From Artocarpus heterophyllus (lineage: Eukaryota > Streptophyta > Magnoliopsida > Rosales > Moraceae), in the NCBI GenBank assembly GCA_025403435.1, contig CM046332.1, positions 9,355,903-9,419,902 of the forward strand: a stretch of DNA of 64,000 nt, written 5' to 3'. Numbering within the stretch: the stretch's first letter is position 1; the number at the start of each line of letters is the position of its first letter. Position numbers and translations under genes: made by a program. Positions 35,302-46,608 of this stretch are shown here, in pieces. The notes under the pieces were generated by a model. The model saw only the letters and a list, made by a program, of their open reading frames with translations. It had not been told where the DNA came from and did no database searches.

Positions 35302-36846
35302 GTCATAGATTCTGGTGCAACTAATCATGTTTGTGTTTCTCTGCAGGGGTTCAAAGAAACGAGAAGTCTACTTCATAAGGACTTAACGCTTCGGATGGGC
35401 GATGGATCCTTGGTCTCAGCGGAAGCAGTGGGAGACATCCATCTTTATTTTGATAATTATAGGAATTTATTTTTGCAAGATTGTTTTTATGTTCCTAAAT
35501 TTAAAAGGAATTTAATTTCTGTATCTTGTTTATTTAAAGACTCCTACGTGGTATCTTTTAATGAAAAAGTGGTGATTCGTAAAAACAAATCTTTTATCTA
35601 TTCTGGATGGATGCAAAATAATCTATATTTTATCAAACCTAAGATGGACTTACTGCTTAATGCTGAGATAAATGATAATGACTCTAAAAGACTTAAAACT
35701 TCTCACTCTAATAAGACTTATCTTTGGCATTTGCGCCTTGGTCATATTAACCTGAATAGGATTCAAAGGTTGGTAAGGGATGGACCTTTAAATCACTTAA
35801 AGGTGAAATCTATACCTCAATGTGAATCTTGTTTGGAGGGTAAAATGACCAAAAGACCATACGGGTCTAAGAGCAATAGGGCCGAAGGGGTTCTAGAACT
35901 TGTGCATAGTGATGTTTGCGGACCGATGGACATCCGGGCACGAGGAGGGTATGAGTACTTCGTCACTTTTATTGACGATTACTCAAGATATGGGTATGTG
36001 TACCTAATGCACCACAAAAGCGAAACTTTTGACAAGTTTAGGGAGTTTCGGGCTGAAGTGGAAAAGCAATTGGGTAGACCCATAAAGGCACTTCGATTTG
36101 ATCGAGGTGGGGAATACCTTTCTGATGAGTTCTTGGCACACTTGTTAGAGAATGGGATTTTATCCCATTTGACAGTGCTGGGCACTCCGTAGCACAATGG
36201 CATAGCAGAGAGAAGGAATAGGACTTTGTTGGACATGATTAGATCCATGATGAGTTATTCATCATTGCCTTTATCCTTTTGGGGATATGCACTACAAACT
36301 GAATGTTATCTTTTGAGCAAGGTGCCTTCAAAATCGGTCCCTAAAACTCCTCACGAGTTGTGGACGAGTAGGAAGACATCCTTAAACCATATTCGCATAT
36401 GGGGATGTCCAGCTTATGTCTTGTTTAAGGATCTTTATAAGTTGGAAGCACGTTCAGAAGTTTGCGTGTTTGTAGGATATCCAAAAGGGACTAAAGGGGG
36501 TTATTTTTATAACCCAAAGGAAAATAAAGTCATGGTTTTAACTAATGCAACTTTCCTTGAGGAGAGTTACATGGACGACTTTAAACCTCGAAGCAAAGTG
36601 GTGCTTGAGGAGTTAAGGGGTGATCCGTTCACTCCGGAGGTTCTGAACAAAACCATTCCGATCGGTGTAGAAAAACCAAACAAACCTAAACAACAACCTC
36701 AGGGGCTTCGGCGTAGTGGGAGGATCGGGCGTCAACCTGAGAGATATATGTTCAATGGGGAGGTCTTTATGGCTGAACCGGATGAACATGATAGGGATCC
36801 TTATACTTATGCAAAAGCTATGGAGGATGTTGATTCAGGACTTTAG
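35302..36846 (+). pseudogene. Array unit 2: protease and integrase, two stops
   Basis: Same frame as gag. Protease active site DSGATNHVC starts at 35308. Integrase has HLRLGHIN..CESCLEGKM (zinc-binding), [27 protein letters not shown] and the Glu of NGIAERRN; all three catalytic acidic residues are present. A TAG at 36190-36192 replaces Gln in the usual GTPQQNG motif and a TAG at 36844-36846 replaces the Trp before TEAM. No frameshift. Confidence 0.9.
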
Positions 36847-38376
36847 ACAGAGGCCATGAACGTAGAGATGAAGTCTATGGAGACTAATCGGGTCTGGGAT
36901 CTTGTGGATCTTCCCGAAAGGGTAAAACCCATAGGGTATAAGTGGATCTACAATTGGAAAAGAGGAGTTGATGGAAAGGTCAAAACCTTTAAGGCTAGAC
37001 TGGTAGCTAAGGGTTATACGCAAAAGGAAGGAATCGAATATGAGGAAACCTTTTCGCATGTAGCCATGCTTAAGTCCATCCGGATTCTCTTGTCCATAGT
37101 TGCCGCTCTCGACTACGAGATTTGGCAGATGGATGTCAAGATGGCTTTTCTAAATGGCTATCCTGATGAGTCCATCTATATGGAACAACCAGACGGGTTC
37201 AAGATCGCAGGTCAAGAGGGTAAGGTTTGTAAGCTGTTAAAGTCAATTTATGGACTTAAGCAAGCTTCTCATTCCTGGAACATAAGATTTAATCAAGTGA
37301 TCAAGACTTATGGGTTCTCACAAAATGTGGATGAACCATGTGTTTACAAACACATTAAGAATGGGAAGGTGGTTTTTCTATTGCTCTATGTAGATGACAT
37401 TCTGCTAATTGGCAATGACGTTGGGGCATTGTCATTAGTCAAATTATGGTTGACCAAGCAGTTTGACATGAAGGACTTAGATGAGGCTAATTTTGTTCTC
37501 CGTATCCAGATCTTTCAAGATAGGAAGAACAAAATGATAGCTTTATCTCAGGTTGGCTACATAGATAAAATTCTCAGGAGGTTTGCAATGCACGATTCCA
37601 AGAAAGGTGGGCAACCATCTAGGTCTGGAATTACTCTTTCTAAGAAAGACTCTCCAAAGTCTTATGAAGAAAGAGAATACATGAAGAAGGTGCCTTATGC
37701 TTCGACAGTGGGTAGTCTCATGTATGCCATGCTTTGCACACGACCGGATATTAGCTATGCGGTCGGGATTGTAAGTCAATTTAAGGCGGATCCAGGACCG
37801 AACCATTGGGTTATGGTAAAGCATATTTTCAAGTACCCGAGAAGGACTCGAGGGTATATGCTTGTGTATTCAGGTGAGGACTTAACTCCTCTAGGATACA
37901 CTAATTCTGATTTTTAATCCTGTCTGGATTCTAGAAAATCGACTTCGAGGTTTGTGTTTACTCTGGGTGGCGGTGCCATCAGTTGGAGAAGTGCGAAGCA
38001 AGATTGCACTTCAGATTCAATGATGGAGGCTGAGTATGCGGCGGCTAGTGATACTTCGAAAGAAGCAGTGTGGCTCTGCAAGTTCCTTGGCGATCTTGTG
38101 GTAGTTCCTGGTATGGATAAAGCGGTATCACTGTACTGTGACAACAGTGCGGTGGTAGCTAATGCTAAGGAACCAAGATTTCACAAGAAGAGTAAGCATA
38201 TTGATCGCAAGTATCATGTGATAAAAGACTTCGTTGAGGGCGAGCATGTCACGGTGTGCAAGATCACGTCAGAGGACGATTTAGCTAATCCATTTATGAA
38301 GATACTTACAGGGAGAGTCTTCGAGAGGCATGTGGAAGCTATAGGGATGCAAAATTTGCTGTATTTACTCACTTAG
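36847..38376 (+). pseudogene. Array unit 2: reverse transcriptase and RNase H, one stop
   Basis: Continues in frame after the TAG at 36844. Reverse transcriptase carries [51 protein letters not shown] and an intact YVDD (about 37388). A TAA at 37915-37917 replaces the Gln after NSDF at the start of RNase H. RNase H then reads GGGAISWRSAKQ, MEAEYAAAS, KSKHIDRKYHVI and ends QNLLYLLT. The whole gag-pol is 1320 codons with four stops and no frameshift, the best preserved copy here. Confidence 0.9.
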
Positions 38377-38390
38377 TGCAAGTGGGAGAT

Positions 38391-40402
38391 TGCTAGACAT
38401 GTATGCTCTAAGGGGTAAAAATGTAATATGTTTTTAGAGACATTTTTATCAATAAAGAATTTATTCATTTATATATACCAAATCTTGTCCTCTTTACGTT
38501 CATATTTGTTGAATATATGTTAAGCAAACAGTAGTCTGAGACTGTCGGTCTAAACCTTAAGAATTAGGCATATGATGGACTGATTATGCAGAAGACACGA
38601 TTCTTAAGGTGACGGTCTAAAACATATGATCCGCAATCAAGGGAATAAAGTTGGGCGCTTTATTCATGTAAAGATTGTTATGTTGTCTATATCTCTTTTG
38701 GGAGATTGTTTGTCTTGACCATCGGAGTTGGACTCCGTGAATAGAAACATTAGCACGTTGTCATAGGTGACAATGTGTTGGATCGGGACATAAAGTGAAT
38801 TGATTTGGATTAATAATTTTGTCTCGGCAAATCGATTCACTTTAGACAATCATTTGTATTGTATCTTAATCCTGAGATGCATAGTGGGCCCGTTGTCTCG
38901 ACTTGTGTCTTTTGATGTACCAAAGGGTGACTCCTACATCTCAATAGTGGTATGCATGCCGGTACGTTGGAGGCATGACTCTTGATAGCGTAGACTTGTT
39001 ATTCATAGATATGGAATCCATAGCTCCTCTTTACGAGTAATGATATCCTCTTATATGCGTTGTCCCGTAAATGGAAAAGTGGAGCACTCAACCATTTGGA
39101 TACATAAGTGTAACCAAATGGTATACTATCTTTGGATAGTAAGTTTTCTAATGGTGAGACGATGGAACGTAAGATAAAAATAATTGGGAAGGTAAGACAT
39201 AACTTGTCCTTAAGCCGATTATGGATTTTCATATGGGGATACGATACATTATGATATGTCATAGAGACTTAGCTATACAAGCTTCGTAATTCTATAAAGT
39301 TTGAGAGTGCAGCTCCAAGCTTTTAGTGGAGTAGCGTTGGAGTTGATAATTATAAAATGTATATCTGGGATATTGGGTTTCATAATTATCATGAGCTTGA
39401 ATTTTATAGCTCCATTTTGATCCCCTTTGCTAGCTCACAAAATCCTGTAACGACACGGTGTGCTTTTTCAATAATTGGTGACTTATGTCGAATTTATCAT
39501 ATTGGTTTAAAATTTGGAAGAATTAAATAATTCATGTCTGTTTATCGGTTGAATTAATTTCGTAAGAAATTAGTTCAAGATAAACTTGTTGAATTATTGT
39601 GATCAGATAATTCTTGTCTGTTTATCAGTTGATTTAATTTTGAATAAATTAGATCAAGATAAACTTGTAGAATTATTGTGAATTGATTTATTTTCTTAGA
39701 GATTATCGTGATAAAGTTTGTTTTGATCAGATAACTTCTCTATTAGGTTATTTGAATCAAAACTGAGACTTTATCCTATAGAATCTCGGGTGGAAAATAA
39801 AAGATTCACGGAGATTTTTTCACGGGAGTTCGGCCTGCCGAATGACGTGCTCGGCCTGCCGATGGGGCCTGTTCGGCCTGCCGATCAACGAGTGATAAGA
39901 TTGCGCATTTTTACGCGGATCTTATCAGATATTGATTCGAACTTGATTCTGCTTTGAATTTTTTAGACCTATTCTGATAAGGACTGACCCCAGGACCAAT
40001 AGCTATATAAAGGGAGTGAGTCTCATGATTTACTTAGATCAATTTGAGAGATTAAGAGTGATATTCTTCTGGTGAGCATCTGAAAACTCTCTAAGAGCTT
40101 TTGTTCACAAATCACGAACATTAGCTTTGGGTTCTCTCTATTGGTTGGAAGGAGAGTCACCGGTGGAAGAGCTGTACGTGTGAGCCCACACTCACTTCGG
40201 TTGTGGATAGAGAATAGCAAAGAAGACCAGTTGGTTGAGGCTCTTCTGGAACGTTACTTCTCTACACAGGTTGCGGAGGTTCTTCGGCACACAGAGGTTA
40301 ATAAGATCTGTCTAATTTATACATATAACATGTCAAACTTGTGTTTTGGAAATTACTCTGATATAAAATTTTAAAATTCCACTGCGCATTGTTTTTCCAA
40401 CA
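38391..40402 (+). repeat. Array LTR-c (2012 bp)
   Basis: TGCTAGACAT (one change from TGTTAG) to CCAACA. Three GC-rich 22-bp units (about 39828-39890), TATATAAA at 40004, sense frame 40141-40374 and antisense frames 38664-38849 and 38999-39262. It ends exactly where Copia-B gag resumes. Confidence 0.92.
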
Positions 40403-40694
40403 AGGACTGCATTATCTCATAAGCAGTCTTTATGCTTTCGTGCTTTATCCTAAGCATGTCAGACATGCCAGCCAAAGGGAAGCAACGAGCCTTATTGTTC
40501 GCCCTAATCCAACGATCATATGCTTCTCGTACATTGCAAGAGGCATTGGCAGTAGGCGGAAGAGGGCATTCCTCTGTTAGGACACACTTGTAATTTTCAC
40601 AAATTAGTACTATATCTATGTTACTCTTCCACTTGATAAAATTATCTCCGGTTAATTTTTCATTTGAGAGAATAGCGATGATTTGATTAGACAT
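40403..40694 (-). pseudogene. Copia-B gag N-terminal part
   Basis: The ATG complement is at 40692-40694. It reads MSNQIIAILSNEKLTGDNFI, then a segment with ECPLPPTANAS, YDRWIRANNKARC and AYEIMQS, where the array interrupts it. This is a recognisable copia gag start of a different family from Copia-A. The rest of gag is at 22754-23383. This segment itself is open. Confidence 0.88.
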
Positions 40695-42103
40695 TGTTGT
40701 TGTAATAAATAAATAAATGACATAAATTAAGCAACTGCATAAACATCATATATATATGTTTTGGAATAGTAAACGTGATGCATAATGCATATGAAAAACA
40801 CATAAAATATTTTACTAATTCCACGATTATTCAATTTTAATAAATAAAGTGCCGCTGTAGGGTAGGTCAAATTATTTATGAATTGAATTGAGACATTCGC
40901 AATTTATAAATATATTCAAAATATCTCATATTTTTTAAATTTATTAATAACCATTTATTTTTGGTCAAGATACAATTAACAAATTAATTATGAGCGTAAA
41001 CCACTATTACAGATTTTAACAACTTAACTCAAAATTGCCACCGTGGGGTAGGTAAATTTTGAAATACATTATAAAATCCTATGTCTTGAAAGCCAACCTT
41101 GTTATTGATTTAAATGTACACCGAGGGAGGATGAAATCAAAGCGTCGCAAGGCACCACCTAAATCTCACGATGTTGTACTAATAGTGGAGACCGCAAGTT
41201 ATATTTTCATGTTACCTTCTCCCACTCATTATTTTAAAATGATGTGTTTTATCTAATAAAACATCCTATGTTTCATAATTCTAGTAAATAAAAACAATTT
41301 TTAATTACTAGGTTATATTTTGTGTTAATAGAATCCCATCCTATTTACACTTAGATAAATTACCATATTTTCTAAAAATCTAAATTTATTATGAATTATC
41401 AAGCTACCAACATTAAACAATTTAAAATTATATAACTTAGAATTAATTGAATTTTACTAAGTTTTAACTATTAAAACTAAAATTGCATCATTTTGTTGAT
41501 TAATAAAATAAGATTCTATAAAACCAACTCAATTAATTTAATCCAACCCAATTAATTAATCTCATTAAATTAATTCTAACACATATTAAATCATTTTATA
41601 AACAACTTTATAAAAAAATAAAATAGTATGCATGTCATGTTACAATAACTATAAATGGGCATTTTCATAGATGACATGTTATAATGCAGGAACATGTTAT
41701 CATAAACATCACATAAACTTATGGCATAAAAATAAATAATGGATTTTTGATCAAGTCCTTTTGGACAATTAAATTATAACCCATAAAAAATGAGAAAAAA
41801 ATTACAGTAAAAACATATTTTCCAGCTCCATGTTTTATAGAACTCATTTGGCAGTTCACTGTGTGAAAAACTGCTAGGTTACCTTTTTAAAATTTAATAG
41901 GCCCAAGTTTTCAACTGGGCCAGCAATCCAATCTGTTACAAAAGGTAACCAAGTCTACTTTCCTTCCTCATCACGATTTCTCCATCAAGCATCAACGCGT
42001 CCGCCACTCCTTTTCATGGTACTGATATACAATCATGGCTACTGTGTACGCGATGCTTCTCTCTTTATTTTTAACTAAGAATTACTATGTACATGCACAT
42101 ATA
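40695..42103 (-). other. Copia-B leader, gag-proximal part
   Basis: AT-rich non-coding leader. On the minus strand two inverted repeats have CTACCC-type tips: 41030-41061 (CAAAATT..AATTTTG arms around ACCTACCCCACGG) and 40840-40879 (ATAAATAA..TTATTTAT arms around ACCTACCCTACAG). A block ending in CTCCCACT (near 41215-41230) resembles the GGGAGAAGG block of the Copia-A leader. ATATA at 42099-42103 is the left duplication of the next LTR. Confidence 0.65.
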
Positions 42104-44042
42104 TGTTAGACATATATGCCCTAAGGAATAAAAATATAATACGTTTTTGGAGCCATTTTTATCAATAAAGAGTTAATTTATTATTCATACACCAAATTGT
42201 TGTCCGCTTTACATTCATATTTGTTAAATGTATGATAGGCAAACAAATGTCTAAGATTATCGATCTAAACCTCTAGAATCAGGCATATGATGGATAGATT
42301 ATGTGGAAGACATGATTCTAAAGGTGACAGTCTAAACATAAGATCCGCAATTGAGGGAATAAAGTTGGGCGCTTTATTCATGCAAAGATTGTTTTGTTAA
42401 CTATATCCCTAACAGGAGGTGGTTTGTCTTGGCCATTAAAGGTGGATTTCATGAATAACAACATTGGTGCATTGTCATAGGTAACGATACATTGGATCGG
42501 GACATAAAGTATAATTGATGTGGATTAATAATTCTGTCTCGGTAAATCAATTCACTTTAGACAATAATATATGTTGTGTCTTAATCATGAGATAAATAGT
42601 GGACCCATTGTCTTGACTTATGTCTTTTGATGTACAAAAGGATAACATCCACAATTCATGTTGGTATGCATGCCGATACGCTAGAGACATGACTCTAGAT
42701 AGCATAGACTTATTATTCATAGATACGGAATCTATAGCTCCTCTTTAGGAGTTGATGATATCTTCTAATATGCATTATCCTATAATTAAAAAATTGGAGT
42801 GCTCAACCATTTGGATACATAGGTGTAACCAAATGGTATGTTGTCTTTAGATGATAAGTTTTTCAATGGTGAGATAATGGAACGCAAGAGAAAATAATTG
42901 GGAAGGTAAAACAAAATTTATCTTTAAGTTGATTATAGATATCCTATAGAGATACAATACATTATGATATATCATGGAGACTTAGCTATTCAGGTTTCAT
43001 AATCTATACAGTTCGAGAGTGTAGCTCTAAGCTTTTAGTGGATTAGCGTTAAAGTTGATAATTATGAAATGTATATCTGGGATATTGGGTTTTATAATTA
43101 TCAGAAGCTTAAACTATATAGGTTCATCAGGTCCCTTTTGTTAGCTCATAATAAATCCTATAACGATACGGCTTGCTTTTCCAATAAATTGTGACTTATG
43201 TTAAATTATTGGATTGGCTGAGATTCGATAGGATCAAATAATTCATGTCTATTTATCGGTTGAATTAATTTTGAAAAAAATTAATTTTAGATAAACTTGT
43301 TAAATTATCAGGAATATTTATTTTCCTAGAGATTATATAGATATAATTATTTTAATTAGATAACTTCTCTATTGAGTTATTTAAATTAAAACTGAGGCTT
43401 TATCCTAAGAATCTCGGATGAGAAATAAAATATTCACAGGGATCATTTATCGTAAGTTCAGCAGGCCAGTCTTCAGGTTTAGCCTGCCGATGGAGTAAGC
43501 TCGACAGGCCAATCTGCTAGTTCGGCTTGCCAACTGTACGATAATCTGATCACGTGTTTTTATACGATTTTATTAGATATTGATCTAGATTCAAATTTTG
43601 GAGGCCTTATTTGATAAGGACTAACCCCTGGGTCCAACCTCTAAAATGGGGAGTAAGACCTATAAGTTATTTGATTAGTTGAGAGATCAAAAGTGAGCAC
43701 TCTATACTGTGAGTCTTTGAAACTTCCCTGAAGAGCTATTGTTTACAAATCACAAATGATAGTTTTGGGTATTTCTCAATTGGTTGGAAGGAGAGTCACC
43801 GAGGAAGAGCTGTATGTTGTGCGCCCATACGCACTCCAATTGTGAATAGAGAATAGCGAAGAAGACCAGTTGGTTGAGCCTCTTTTGAAACGCCCTTTTC
43901 TTCATTGATTGTAAGAGTTCTTTGGCATATGAGGTTAATAAGATCTGGTTAATTTATGCATATAGTGTTTCAAACTAGTGTTTTAGAAAATACACTAATA
44001 TAAAAAAATTTTAAAATCTCACTACGTACTACTTTTTCAATA
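42104..44042 (+). mobile_element. Solo Copia-A-type LTR in Copia-B leader, target duplication ATATA
   Basis: TGTTAGACATATATGCCC at the start and TTTTTCAATA at the end (the usual CCAACA worn to TCAATA), 1939 bp. ATATA stands at 42099-42103 and 44043-44047. Opposite orientation to its host. Well diverged from the array LTRs and with broken short frames, so it is one of the older insertions. GC-rich repeats survive at 43445-43545. Confidence 0.88.
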
Positions 44043-44047
44043 ATATA

Positions 44048-44558
44048 TATAGATGTAATGAGCAAAATTTGACACACGTGGGCACTGATGACTAACCTGA
44101 AGCCCTTTATTGTTGTTGTTGTTGTTATTTTTAAATGCCCATTGCTACCTACACGTATGATACATTAAATGTGCATATGTGATCGACTCCTTTTTTTTTT
44201 TTTTTAATTCCAAGTGCATTAATGAAGACAAATGCTTGAAAGGCCCACATGAAGAGGTAAGCGGAAAGAAGAAGGAAAAATAAATTATAGTAAATAAATA
44301 ATAATAATAAATTACAAAAAGCCTATACCCCTTATAGGTTTACACAAATTTGATCTAATCAAATAGTAAATAAAAATACCAATCCTAAAGAACCATATAA
44401 TTAACGACCAAAAATCCATTATAAAATAACCATTCATCACATGAACATAAATTGCAAAAATAGAAAGTGCCCACAAACATGCATCAAGAACATAATATTA
44501 TCAAAATAAAATTATGTTAATTAAAATTATATATGCTATAACTCGCTCTAATACCATT
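44048..44558 (-). other. Copia-B leader, LTR-proximal part, with PBS
   Basis: Non-coding, AT-rich, with a long T run near 44190. The PBS is at 44544-44556: TGGTATTAGAGCG on the minus strand, two mismatches to the tRNA-iMet complement, 2 nt from the LTR. Confidence 0.75.
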
Positions 44559-46413
44559 TGTTGAAATTAAATATAAAAAGCAGCGAAAGGAACGGATCAT
44601 CAACAAACAAAAATTTTTTGAAACCTTGTTCACAGGAATAACTATATAATTTTAATTAATATTAGAAAGCTTTGAGAATTTTTTTACGAACCTCTTAAAG
44701 ACCTATCAGGGTATCCTAACTTTCCTCTTTGACACTACGATCTTCTAAGCCAGGCCTCCACACTAATAGAAATACGGGTCGGAGTCAAACCGCAAGAAAG
44801 AATTAATCTCACACTTTTTTTGATCTGCTATGTACTCAACACATGAGATAGTAGATCTTTTTTTTCAGAGAAAAAACTCTCAGTTTTTCTCTCTGAGTAT
44901 TCTATAAAAAGTTACATGAAAAGATCTATGATGAGATAACTATTATCTCTATCTTTTATATTTGAGAAGTTAGTTATTTTTTAATTAATTTTAATTTATT
45001 TTAATTTATTTTTAAATTTGAAATAATCACCCTATCAGATGTATATAGGGAAGGAATAAACTCCATAATCTTTATCCCTTTTTTAATTTTAACCGAATCA
45101 CCTTAATGATTCTTTAAATTTTATTTATATATATTATATATATAATGTATACGATTAACATTTTTATATATATAACATAGATACAAGTTTACGGTAACTT
45201 TTCTTTAACTAAGCGTAAACAAGATTTATGTATATCACGTTCACATGATATTCATATATAATATATAATATATAATATAATTAAATTATATATATATTTA
45301 AATTCAAAATATAAATCATATTTATTTTAAGAATACATTTTAAATTAATTAATAATTTAATTTTCTGCCCATGTTGGAAAGACAAAATGTGGTCCCACCA
45401 CACATGTGTCACACAAAAAATTAAAATTATATTTAAATAATATTATCAATTAATTAATTTAAAACATATTTAATTAATCTCATTGATTAAATATAATCAA
45501 TTGATTAATTAACTAATACTCAGTTAGATGTGACAATATTTATCACATTATATTATGTGTCACAAAGAACATTTTCCTATGTTGCATTAATATCTCAAGT
45601 GTGAAATAATTAATTTAGAATTTAATAATTCTAAATTAAATATGTATAATTTATTCTATGCATTAAATCTAATACAGTGTTATAGAGGTGGCATTAGGGA
45701 CCTATGGGCCTATAACCCAAGCTCTAATAAATTTGACAATCAATTAAACTCTTTAATTAATGTGTCAAATTTATTAGTTTTAGTATTATTCTAGTAAAAA
45801 CTTAAAACTAAACTCTTGAAATTATAGTGAAAATTACTCAAAAAAATTAGCAAGTAGTCCATTGATATAATCATTACATATAAACCAGTCCTCCATAAAT
45901 AGTTCATAATAAGAGCTAAGTTCAATTTTCGTTTACCTCTCTTATTACATCTTTATTCTTGAATTCCAATAATTCTCTAATGAACAGTTAATTCATAATC
46001 TTATTATGAACGAGCGCTCTACTGTTCAAACTTTGAATCATTACTCAAGATATATGTAATGGATGATTATTAGAGATTCATAATTTATCTGTTCCAGTCT
46101 TATATAATCTCATTATATAAAGTATATCAAATCATTATCTCTACATTAATAGCCTAGATAAGACTTTTCCATTCCAGATAAGATTGGACCATACTTGTAA
46201 TTTTAAATAAAGATCCTAAACTTTAATTAATTTATAGTCACATATAACATTTATATGCTAAATTTATAGTCATATAAATAATTATGGAATATTATTGATG
46301 TTTATAAAAGTATTCATAATACATATAAGTGACCAAAATAATTATAAATGTCACTTTATTTATTTATTAACAATATAAACAATGTCACAGCTTAAAAGGC
46401 ATCAACCCTAACA
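44559..46413 (-). repeat. Copia-B 5' LTR (1855 bp)
   Basis: Plus-strand ends TGTTGAAATT and CCCTAACA, adjacent to the PBS on the left. On the minus strand the early part has AATAAATAAATAAA. TATA-rich stretches near 45110-45290 (minus sense) could hold the promoter. No internal sequence lies to the right, and unrelated single-copy-like DNA begins at 46414, so this is the right boundary of the nest. The flanking pentamer is TTTAA; its partner is off window. Confidence 0.85.
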
Positions 46414-46608
46414 TTTAAGATATGTGAGAAGGATAGGAAACATAATAGAGAACAACATGAACACTACAGACATGAGTTTTTTGGGGGTTGTCTTATTAGA
46501 GTTTTTATACAATGCATCGAGGAACACCTACCACCACAAGGGCCAATCTTGATAAAGGCTTCAAAGATCAGCCTTAGAGAATGGAGACTATATGGTTTAG
46601 CACTCTAA
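46414..46608 (+). other. Open frame of 64 codons starting at the Copia-B border
   Basis: Reading from the first base after the LTR, 64 codons are open to TAA 46606-46608 with no in-frame ATG. It reads FKICEKDRKHNREQ and later VFIQCIEEHLPPQGPILIKA, with mixed composition unlike the surrounding AT-rich DNA. It could be the tail of an exon cut by Copia-B, or chance. I do not recognise the product. Confidence 0.2.

Larger units (their letters stand above)
23384..40402 (+). mobile_element. Tandem Copia-A array: LTR-internal-LTR-internal-LTR
   Basis: Three LTRs in the same orientation (23384-25415, 30743-32754, 38391-40402) enclose two internal regions (25416-30742 and 32755-38390). The middle LTR is followed by a PBS and preceded by a PPT, so it serves as 3' LTR of one unit and 5' LTR of the next. 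The whole array sits in one place in Copia-B gag. The flanking pentamers are GAGAC (23379-23383) and AGGAC (40403-40407), an imperfect duplication, but the host gag resumes at the same codon on the two sides. Confidence 0.93.

Noticed and set aside
36190..36192. TAG as a possible programmed stop in integrase
   Set aside because: Present only in unit 2; unit 1 has CAG at the same codon, so it is an ordinary C-to-T change.
38391..40402. Array LTR-c as an independent solo LTR
   Set aside because: It is preceded by the PPT and RNase H of unit 2 and ends where the host gag resumes, so it is the array's terminal LTR.
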